Shown here in pieces: positions 16,578-23,315 of a DNA stretch of 64,000 nt. Every line of letters begins with the position of its first letter. The first letter of the stretch is position 1. The position numbers and the translations under genes are program-made. The notes beneath the pieces were generated by a model. The model did not search any database and was not told the DNA's origin. It was given only the letters and a program-made list of their open reading frames with translations. Source of the DNA: CAYXZO01 sp964469505 (GTDB lineage: Bacteria; Fidelibacterota; UBA8477; JABMPR01); NCBI GenBank assembly GCA_964469505.1, contig CAYXZO010000003.1, positions 1 through 64,000 of the forward strand, written 5' to 3'.

Positions 16578-17930
16578 GTGATTGATATTTCTGACCTGAA
16601 CTACAAAAACGTTCTTACCCTGGTATGTGCCGTTTATTTTCACGCCGTGCGTATTCTGGAAGTAGAACCGAACAGTATTGCCGCCCAATATAGACTCCGG
16701 GCCGGCGATGATTTACGCCGGATCAACGGCCATCCCATTAGGGACGCACTGGATTACCAATTCTATGCGGCCGACTCCCAGCTGGAACTAGCAATAGCCC
16801 GGGAAGGTAAGCTGCTCACCATCCAGATACACAAGCTGCCGGAAGAAGAGCTGGGAGTGGAGGTTGAACCGCTGAAAATTCGACCCTGCGCCAACAATTG
16901 CGTATTCTGTTTCGCCGATCAAAATCCACCCGGAGTACGGGAATCTCTGAATTTTAAAGATGGTGACTACCGTTTCAGTTTTCTGGCCGGGCATTATATC
17001 ACCATGACCAATATGGGACCAAAACATTTGGAGCGGGTCGTTCAACAAAGATTGAGTCCGTTATACATTTCAGTGCACGTCACGAATCCTGATGTACGCC
17101 GGAAACTATTCGGGCTTAAGAAAGAGGATTATTTACTGGAGAAAATTGAATATCTGGTTGCGCATGGAATAGAACTACACACTCAGATCGTAGTATGTCC
17201 CGGGTGGAATGATGGACAGGTACTGGAGCAAACTTTGGCGGACTTGCACCGGTTTACCCCAGGCATCCTATCGATCACCCTGGTACCGGTAGGACTCACT
17301 AAATGGCGTCAAAACCTGACCCCTTTACAGAAAGTGACCGCAGGATATGCCAAGGAATTCCTTGCCCGGGTCCCCATCTGGGAAGGGGAATATCGCCGAT
17401 CTGACGGTCAACGGCTGATTTTCCTGAGTGACGAGTGGTTCTTGTTGGCGGGCGCGCCCATCCCCCCGACAGATTATTATGGTGACTTTGCCCTGTTGGA
17501 AAACGGGGTCGGTCAATGTCGGAATCTGGCAGAAACGTTGGCAATTGAAAAAGAGGACCTACCATCGCGTTTAAGCCGACCGGTACGTCTGTTATTCCCA
17601 ACCGGCCGCTTAGTGGCGCCTTGGTTGAAAAGGTTGTTGCGTTCCCACCTGGATTCCATTGAGAACTTGGAATGGGAGCTGATACCCGTGGCTAATAACT
17701 GGCTGGGAGCTAATGAAGTAACCGTCACGGGATTACTGGGGGGACGGGATATTAGCGAGCAAGTACGGGCATATGGTCCCGCTGATATGGTTTGGCTCCC
17801 GGAAAAGATTTTCAATTCCGATGGTCTTACCCTGGACGATTGGGACCTGGAGAAACTGGAAAGGGAAATAGGTTTGCCGGTAGATTTACATCATGAAAGT
17901 CTGGTGGAGATATTAGCTCCATGGAGCTGA
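16578..17930 (+). CDS. DUF512 protein: PDZ plus radical-SAM-like iron-sulfur enzyme
   Basis: 450 residues if the GTG at 16578 is used. AGGAG is only 2 nt away, and family members usually begin close to VRILEVEPNSIAAQ, so a start near 16647 (GTG) is possible. A PDZ-like domain (about 24-85, including GDDLRRINGHPIRDALDY) precedes the cysteine motif CANNCVFC (104, 108, 111) and the family blocks FADQNPPGVRESL, KDGDYRFSFLAGHYITMTN and HVTNPDVRRKL. This is DUF512, a conserved radical-SAM-like family of unknown reaction often found beside der. Here it overlaps der by 10 nt, which suggests a link to ribosome assembly; the reaction is unknown. Confidence 0.88.
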   Translation: MIDISDLNYKNVLTLVCAVYFHAVRILEVEPNSIAAQYRLRAGDDLRRINGHPIRDALDYQFYAADSQLELAIAREGKLLTIQIHKLPEEELGVEVEPLKIRPCANNCVFCFADQNPPGVRESLNFKDGDYRFSFLAGHYITMTNMGPKHLERVVQQRLSPLYISVHVTNPDVRRKLFGLKKEDYLLEKIEYLVAHGIELHTQIVVCPGWNDGQVLEQTLADLHRFTPGILSITLVPVGLTKWRQNLTPLQKVTAGYAKEFLARVPIWEGEYRRSDGQRLIFLSDEWFLLAGAPIPPTDYYGDFALLENGVGQCRNLAETLAIEKEDLPSRLSRPVRLLFPTGRLVAPWLKRLLRSHLDSIENLEWELIPVANNWLGANEVTVTGLLGGRDISEQVRAYGPADMVWLPEKIFNSDGLTLDDWDLEKLEREIGLPVDLHHESLVEILAPWS

Positions 17931-19237
17931 AATTACCGCTGGTAGTTATTGTTGGTCGGCCAAATGTGGGGAAATCCACCTTGTTCAACCGGTTGGTGGG
18001 ACGGCGTCATGCTATCGTACACCCCCAGGAAGGGATAACCCGCGATCGAATAGCGGAAGAAGTGGAATGGAACGGGCGCCGTTTCAGACTGGAGGATACA
18101 GGGGGGTACCTACCCCAGGGAGAAGATGAAATCACCGCCGCCGTCAGGGAACAGGCTTTGGCCGCCGCCCAGGAAGCTCAAGTAGTTATTTTCTTACTGG
18201 ATGCCCGGGTGGGTCTCACCGAAGAAGACATCATATTGGGCCGGATGCTTCGGAAATCGTTCGATAAAGTACTGGTAGCGGCCAACAAGCTAGATACTCC
18301 CGGACGGCTGGAAGAATTGCCTGACCTTTACCGCCTGGGCTGGTCTCAGATTTTCCCCATCAGTGCCCTCAACGGCACCGGAGTGGGTGACCTGTTAGAC
18401 GCGGTAATTGAGAAGCTCCCCGAGTCCAAGGTTGTTCCGCCGGAAAAGAAAGTAGTTAGTTTTGCGATTGTCGGAGCCCCCAACGTGGGAAAATCCAGTT
18501 TGACCAATGCTCTGTTGGGGCAAAAACGGCAGATTGTAACCTCCATCCCCGGCACTACCCGTGATGCGGTCAATGCAACCTTCAAATACTATGGTCGCCT
18601 GTACGAGATGATTGATACGGCAGGGCTACGGCGCCAGGCAAAAATCAAAGACTCCTTAGAATTTTACAGTTCGGTCCGTACACAACGGGCCATTCGGCGC
18701 GCGGAGATCGTAGTATTGCTCCTGGACGTGGAACGTATGTTCACCAGGGTGGATGCCAAAGTAGTGGAACAGGTAACGGAAGCCGGTCGTGGCCTGGTGA
18801 TCGCCATGAACAAATGGGATTTACCGGAAAAAACCACCCACACCATGGATCTGATCCGTCGGGAGATCCAGGACCAATTGCCGGAATTGCGTCATTACCC
18901 GCTGGTGTTTATCTCTGCTTTGAAGAAGCGGCGTCTACATACTTTGATGGCTGCCATAGATGAAGTCCACGCAGCCTACCATAGACGTATTTCAACCTCT
19001 GAGGCCAATCATTTTCTGGAAGATGCGCTAGGGCAGCTACAACCACCGGCGGTGAAAGGTAAAAAAATCACTATCAAATACATGACCCAGGCGGAAACAG
19101 CTCCTCCACGCTTTCTGTTCTTTACCAACCATCCGCGTTTGATTACCGAATCCTACCGCAAATACCTGGAAAACAAACTAAGGGAGCGCTTTAATTTCGT
19201 CGGGGTACCCTTGAGGTTGACCTTCCGTAAAAAATGA
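17921..19237 (+). CDS. der: Ribosome-associated double GTPase Der (EngA)
   Basis: 438 residues with two tandem G domains: P-loops GRPNVGKS (12-19) and GAPNVGKS (185-192), G3 motifs DTGG and DTAG, and NKxD motifs ANKLD and MNKWD. A C-terminal KH-like domain follows (about 355-438, e.g. ITIKYMTQAETAPPRFLFF and NHPRLITESYRKYLENKLR). Der acts in 50S subunit assembly. It overlaps the DUF512 gene at its start and the next gene by ATGA at its stop. Confidence 0.97.
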   Translation: MELKLPLVVIVGRPNVGKSTLFNRLVGRRHAIVHPQEGITRDRIAEEVEWNGRRFRLEDTGGYLPQGEDEITAAVREQALAAAQEAQVVIFLLDARVGLTEEDIILGRMLRKSFDKVLVAANKLDTPGRLEELPDLYRLGWSQIFPISALNGTGVGDLLDAVIEKLPESKVVPPEKKVVSFAIVGAPNVGKSSLTNALLGQKRQIVTSIPGTTRDAVNATFKYYGRLYEMIDTAGLRRQAKIKDSLEFYSSVRTQRAIRRAEIVVLLLDVERMFTRVDAKVVEQVTEAGRGLVIAMNKWDLPEKTTHTMDLIRREIQDQLPELRHYPLVFISALKKRRLHTLMAAIDEVHAAYHRRISTSEANHFLEDALGQLQPPAVKGKKITIKYMTQAETAPPRFLFFTNHPRLITESYRKYLENKLRERFNFVGVPLRLTFRKK

Positions 19238-20802
19238 GGGCGCTGAAAGCACTGATGCTTTTATCGGTGACCGGTGCACTAGCGTTGCGGGCGCAGGCAC
19301 CGGCAGCCCTAAAATGCGGTCTGCCGCTGTGGGCGCAACAAACTCGACGGGCAGCCTTGAGGTGGGATCGCGGCCTGAGTTATTTGAACCTCAGTCTGGT
19401 CAGCCCCCGAGGACTATTTCGCATTCACTACACCCTTACCGGTAGCGACGCGGTGGATACCACCGAATGGGTGGATGGTCACCCTCGTTTCGTGGTAGAG
19501 ACTGCCCTGGCAGCCGAAAAAGCCTATGCTCTCCTGGTGGATAGCCTAGGTTTTATGCCGCCGGTCAGTGATAATGGAGAAGATGGCCCTGAGCTGGATA
19601 TTTACATCAAGAACTGGGGCGGTCTGGTTTATGCCTATACCAATTTCACTCAAGCAGGCCAACCAACTTATATGGTCATCGACAATGATTACCGGGAAGT
19701 CAATTACTCCACCCACGGATTGGATGCCCTACGCGTAACGGTGGCTCACGAATTTTTCCACATGGTACAACTGCGGTATGCGGCCCCGCTGGGGGACCGG
19801 CAGGATGATGTGTTTTTATTTGAACTGTGTAGCGTGTGGTTCGAGGATAAGTGCTACCCGGAAGTCAACGATTATGTGAACTATGTTCCCTATGTTCTGA
19901 ATTCCAACCCTACCCCACCGATTAATTCCAATTCCAACGCCATGTACGGGGCAGGCTTATTCGCGAAGATTCTGGACCGCTTCTACGGTATAGGCAACGG
20001 CAAGCATATTATTCTGGACCTCTGGGAACACTTTGCCCAAGAGCGGGCCTTACCGGCGCTCCACGATGTACTGGAGCAAGGCCCCTGGCATAGTTCCCTG
20101 GGAGAAGCACTAAGTCTGTACGGCCTGCTTAACTGTTTCAGCGGACGTCGGGCAGCACCCTTTTCATATTCCGATGCTGCATTATTTCCAACCCCACCTG
20201 ATTCACAGATAACCTTGCTTGCAGTTTATCCCCAGGATTATCAGCTCCCGGCTATCCCTTTGCGAGTCAGCTATTATTCTTTTTCTCCTGTGAGCTTTGA
20301 CTCCCTTTACTTAATCAAATCCGATTTCGTCCCCGCTGAAATAGTTGCCCAAAGCGGTGTCTACTGGAGTACCGAGTCAGCTAAGAAGTTGGGAGCAGTG
20401 GGGAATTTCTATCTGGAAGCCGGGGCCGTGGATGTGGGCGACCAAATACTGGTTATCGTGGCTAACGGCCAGGAATCTACGGCAGGTTGGTTTCCTCTGC
20501 GATTGCGAGGGCGAAATCTACCTCTTTCTTTAGCAATTCAGCGCCTCTTCCCCAGTCCTGTAGGAACAGGTGAAACCGTTACCTTAGACGTCACTCTTCC
20601 TTACTCGGACGTAGTCACCATCCAGCTATATGATTTATTGGGCAGGCGTTTACTCAAATCTGCGTTTGATTTAAGCAAAGGAATTCATTTGCTTCCCTTG
20701 TCTCTCCCTTCTGATCTAGCCACGGGGCTCTATTTAGTAGGAGTGCAGACCTCCAGGCAGAACATTGGCGCCACTTTGATAATTACCCGCAAATCACAAT
20801 GA
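19234..20802 (+). CDS. Secreted HEFFH metalloprotease-like protein with C-terminal sorting domain
   Basis: 522 residues. A signal peptide (ALKALMLLSVTGALALRAQ) is followed by a domain with HEFFH at 172-176 in VAHEFFHMVQLRY, a zincin-type HExxH. Glu/Asp-rich VFLFELCSVWFEDKCY about 30 residues later may supply the third ligand. This recalls the MXAN_6640-type putative metalloproteases. The last ~85 residues (QRLFPSPVGTGETVTLDV, IQLYDLLGRRLLK, LATGLYLVGV) form a type IX-like sorting domain. So this is likely a secreted or surface-bound protease. It is translationally coupled to der (ATGA) and to the YigZ gene. Confidence 0.75.
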   Translation: MRALKALMLLSVTGALALRAQAPAALKCGLPLWAQQTRRAALRWDRGLSYLNLSLVSPRGLFRIHYTLTGSDAVDTTEWVDGHPRFVVETALAAEKAYALLVDSLGFMPPVSDNGEDGPELDIYIKNWGGLVYAYTNFTQAGQPTYMVIDNDYREVNYSTHGLDALRVTVAHEFFHMVQLRYAAPLGDRQDDVFLFELCSVWFEDKCYPEVNDYVNYVPYVLNSNPTPPINSNSNAMYGAGLFAKILDRFYGIGNGKHIILDLWEHFAQERALPALHDVLEQGPWHSSLGEALSLYGLLNCFSGRRAAPFSYSDAALFPTPPDSQITLLAVYPQDYQLPAIPLRVSYYSFSPVSFDSLYLIKSDFVPAEIVAQSGVYWSTESAKKLGAVGNFYLEAGAVDVGDQILVIVANGQESTAGWFPLRLRGRNLPLSLAIQRLFPSPVGTGETVTLDVTLPYSDVVTIQLYDLLGRRLLKSAFDLSKGIHLLPLSLPSDLATGLYLVGVQTSRQNIGATLIITRKSQ

Positions 20803-21407
20803 ACGAATTATTCGTCCCCTTTCAACACCGTACCTTCAAAACGAAAGTCAAAGATTCTCGTTTTATCGCGGATATCTTCCCAGTTTCCAGTGAGGAGGAA
20901 ATTGCCCATCGTTTAGCAGAAGTGCGTGAACGTGAGCGAGGAGCTACACACATTTGCTTTGCCTGGCGTTTGGGCGCACCGCCTAAAATGAAGTTGCGGA
21001 GCAGTGATGCCGGCGAACCCGCGGGAAGCGCAGGAAAACCCATTCTTCAAGCCATAGAAAGCGCCGCTATGACTAACATCCTGGTGACAGTCACCCGTTA
21101 TTTCGGCGGTACTAAATTGGGCATCGGAGGTTTGATCCGAGCCTATGGTGGTGCTGCCCGGGATGCTTTAGCCAATATTTCCCGGGAGCCGTTCGTGGAA
21201 AGAAGCGTTTTAGTTTTACAAGTTCCTTACCCCATGGTAGAACTCGTTCACCGTTTGACTACCAAATTCCGGGGACAGGTGCAAAACCAAAAGCTGGATA
21301 GCGAGGCAACCCTTGATGTGCTGCTACCTACTGACAAAATAGAGGCATTCAAGGCTGAGCTACAATCCCGATCTCACGGCCGGGCAATAATTAAACCAAT
21401 CGGCTGA
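20799..21407 (+). CDS. YigZ/IMPACT family protein (UPF0029)
   Basis: 202 residues. The IMPACT N-terminal block is clear: KDSRFIADIFPV, GATHICFAWRLG, SSDAGEPAGSAGKPILQ and VTRYFGGTKLGIGGLIRAYGGAA. A ferredoxin-like C-terminal half follows. The family is conserved in bacteria and related to the eukaryotic translation regulator IMPACT; its bacterial role is not settled. It overlaps the preceding gene by ATGA. Confidence 0.93.
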   Translation: MNELFVPFQHRTFKTKVKDSRFIADIFPVSSEEEIAHRLAEVRERERGATHICFAWRLGAPPKMKLRSSDAGEPAGSAGKPILQAIESAAMTNILVTVTRYFGGTKLGIGGLIRAYGGAARDALANISREPFVERSVLVLQVPYPMVELVHRLTTKFRGQVQNQKLDSEATLDVLLPTDKIEAFKAELQSRSHGRAIIKPIG

Positions 21408-21447
21408 ATCATAACTTTTTCAATACGAAAAATCTCATCCATAAAAG

Positions 21448-21492
21448 CGGTGGAGTTCGCCAGACCAAACGGTATATTTGACCACCGAACTC
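21448..21492 (+). promoter_or_regulatory. Alternative base-pairing region in the selenoprotein gene leader
   Basis: CGGTGG (21448-21453) can pair with CCACCG (21482-21487), and GAGTTCG (21453-21459) with CGAACTC (21486-21492). The two helices share bases at their edges, so they compete or stack as a pseudoknot just before the ribosome binding region. Confidence 0.3.
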
Positions 21493-21512
21493 GCAATAGA
21501 AGGCGACAACCA

Positions 21513-22445
21513 ATGAAAAAAATCTGGTATGTACTCTTCAGCCTGGCATTACTGAGTGTTCCTTCAATGGCTGCCCAAAGGTTAGTGCTGGCGGAAGAGT
21601 TCACCAACGTTGGGTGACCATCCTGCGGTCCCACTGAGGACTACCTGGACGGGTTCCAGGCACAACATCCCGAAAGCGTGGTTTTCATTGCTTACCACAT
21701 GTCTTGGCCCCAAGGCAACGACCCTTACTATCTGTACAACACTACTGAGAATAATGCACGGCGAAGCTATTATGGTGTCAATGCAACTCCCAGCTTAGCG
21801 GTCAATGGTTCGCTGACAAATCTCTGGCCTCCGCAACCGGCGTGGGGTAATCTCATATTACAGGAAGCCACCATATCGGCGCCTATCAGCATTGACATTG
21901 GAGGGGCATATGACACAACTGCTCGTCAGGGGACAGCGGAAATCGCCATCTTTACTGAAGGAACGGTGAGCGGTTCCTTCATCCTACATTTTGTCCTGAT
22001 TGAGAACAATCTATACTTCATGGGTGCCAATGGATATCCCAACCATAACAGTGTAATGCGCGACATGATTCCCTCTGCCGCCGGTACACAGATCACTTTA
22101 AGCGCAGGTGACACAACCTTCGCCAATATTGATTTCTCCGTACCGAGCCCCATCGTCCAAGGTAATGCGGTGTTGGTTGCGTTCGTCCAAAACCCGGTCA
22201 ATAAGGATGTCCTGAATGCGGGGCGGGTAGCGGTGCTGGACCTAGCGACCGGGTGTGGCAACGCCATAGGGGATGTGGGGGCGGACGGGCAGATTACCGT
22301 GCAAGACCTGGTTCAACTGGTCAACATCGTCATCGGCATTGATAATGATCCCGACGCGTGTGCTTTACAAGCCGGTGATCTGAACGGGGATGCTCAGGTC
22401 AATGTACAGGATCTGGTCTTGCTGGTGGATTTGATTTTACAGTAG
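21513..22445 (+). CDS. Exported selenoprotein: Omp28-like thioredoxin fold (UPSC) with type I dockerin
   Basis: 310 residues if the in-frame TGA at 21615-21617 is read as Sec (U35). Starting at ATG 21513 (GAAGG about 9 nt upstream) gives a clean signal peptide (MKKIWYVLFSLALL to MAAQ), then LVLAEEFTNVG-U-PSC-GPTEDYL, in which U-P-S-C stands where thioredoxin-fold proteins carry CxxC. VNATPSLAVNG supplies the cis-proline (Thr-Pro) loop. A beta-rich domain follows. The C-terminus is a type I dockerin with two calcium loops (DVGADGQITVQDLVQLV and DLNGDAQVNVQDLVLLV). The reading frame is open and coherent on both sides of the TGA, and tRNA-Sec is encoded in the same window. The nearest family is the Omp28-related outer membrane proteins. 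It is likely a secreted oxidoreductase. A gene caller without Sec would begin at 21678 and lose signal and active site. Confidence 0.88.
21644..21660 (+). promoter_or_regulatory. Candidate bacterial SECIS hairpin
   Basis: CCTGGA (21644-21649) and TCCAGG (21655-21660) form a perfect 6-bp stem with loop CGGGT. The loop begins about 32 nt after the UGA and has G in its second position, which agrees with the bacterial SECIS rules (loop 16-37 nt from UGA, G in the first two loop bases). A smaller helix, GGTCC/GGACT, lies between it and the UGA. Confidence 0.55.
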
Positions 22446-22468
22446 CCCTTTCTTCATACGAGAGGTGT

Positions 22469-22499
22469 AAAAAATCCCGGCATATTGTCGGGATTTTTT
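22469..22499 (+). terminator. Rho-independent terminator after the selenoprotein gene
   Basis: An 11-bp stem (AAAAATCCCG side at 22469-22479, CGGGATTTTTT side at 22489-22499) with a 9-nt loop, ending in a T run. It begins 24 nt after the stop codon. Confidence 0.88.
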
Positions 22500-22514
22500 A
22501 TTTTGTATCTGCCT

Positions 22515-23000
22515 ATGAATGAATGGATAATAGAAGACCACTTGTTCTGGATGGACCAGGCTTTGAGAGAAGCTGAGAAAGCTCTGGAAGCTGGGGAAGT
22601 CCCGGTTGGGGCCGTTGTCGTGCAGCGAGGGAAACTGGTGGGCCGCGGTTATAATCGTGTTGAGCAACTCCAGGACCCTACCGCCCATGCCGAAATCATT
22701 GCCCTTACGGCGGCGGCCAACACTCTTAATTCCTGGCGGTTGACGGGTTGCACCCTTTATGTTACTCTGGAGCCTTGTCCCATGTGTGCCGGCGCCCTGC
22801 TCAACTCCCGAATTGATCGACTGGTCTTCGGAGCTGAGGACAACCAGTATGGGGCTTGTGGGGGACGGCTCCAGCTATGCACCAAAGGGTTTTTCAATCA
22901 CAAAGTCACTATCTTAAGTGGCATCCGTGAAACTCAAGCCCAGGAACTACTGGACACTTTTTTCAAGACCATCCGTGACCGCCCCTCTCAAAACAAATAA
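22515..23000 (+). CDS. tadA: tRNA adenosine-34 deaminase
   Basis: 161 residues from ATG 22515. An ATG at 22485 lies inside the terminator stem and is rejected, and EDHLFWMDQAL matches the usual TadA N-terminus. The zinc and catalytic motifs are HAE (58-60) and PCPMCAG (Cys 88 and 91). TadA makes inosine at the wobble position of tRNA-Arg(ACG). It follows the selenoprotein terminator and precedes tRNA-Ser(CGA). No clear ribosome binding site is visible. Confidence 0.95.
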   Translation: MNEWIIEDHLFWMDQALREAEKALEAGEVPVGAVVVQRGKLVGRGYNRVEQLQDPTAHAEIIALTAAANTLNSWRLTGCTLYVTLEPCPMCAGALLNSRIDRLVFGAEDNQYGACGGRLQLCTKGFFNHKVTILSGIRETQAQELLDTFFKTIRDRPSQNK

Positions 23001-23080
23001 GACGAATCATTTCGTTAAAATAGTACCACGACTCCCCTTGCCTTAGCTTGGCTTAAAAGTAAATTGGCGTGCTTTTTAAA

Positions 23081-23171
23081 GGAGAGGTGGCAGAGTTTGG
23101 TCGAATGCACCGCACTCGAAATGCGGCGTCCCGACGTCTCGGGACCGGGGGTTCGAATCCCTCCCTCTCCG
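23081..23171 (+). tRNA. tRNA-Ser (anticodon CGA)
   Basis: A class II tRNA: 7-bp acceptor stem GGAGAGG/CCTCTCC with G discriminator, anticodon loop CTCGAAA (anticodon CGA, reads UCG), a long variable arm (GTCCCGA/TCGGGAC) and a T arm GGGGG-TTCGAAT-CCCTC. CCA is not encoded. Confidence 0.97.
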
Positions 23172-23258
23172 CAAAAGCCCTGAACAGAATTTGGGATCAT
23201 CAATCTGGATAGCGGACATCCTCCGCTTTTTAAATTGGCCCTAGCCGGGAGTCATACT

Positions 23259-23294
23259 AAACAAAAGCCCCGGCTTACACCGGGGCTTTTGTTT
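23259..23294. terminator. Bidirectional terminator between tRNA-Ser and the cytochrome gene
   Basis: A perfect 15-bp stem (23259-23273 with 23280-23294) around a 6-nt loop. GC-rich core GCCCCGG/CCGGGGC, flanked by A runs on the left and T runs on the right, so it can end the plus-strand tRNA transcript and the convergent cytochrome transcript. Confidence 0.92.
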
Positions 23295-23315
23295 GCTTTA
23301 TAGGGTTCCGGACGT

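Noticed and set aside
21615..21617. TGA as a nonsense mutation making a pseudogene
   Set aside because: The frame is intact on both sides, the codon falls exactly at the CxxC position, tRNA-Sec is in the window and a SECIS-like hairpin follows.
22485..22514. Upstream ATG for tadA
   Set aside because: It lies in the terminator stem of the preceding gene and adds residues not seen in TadA.
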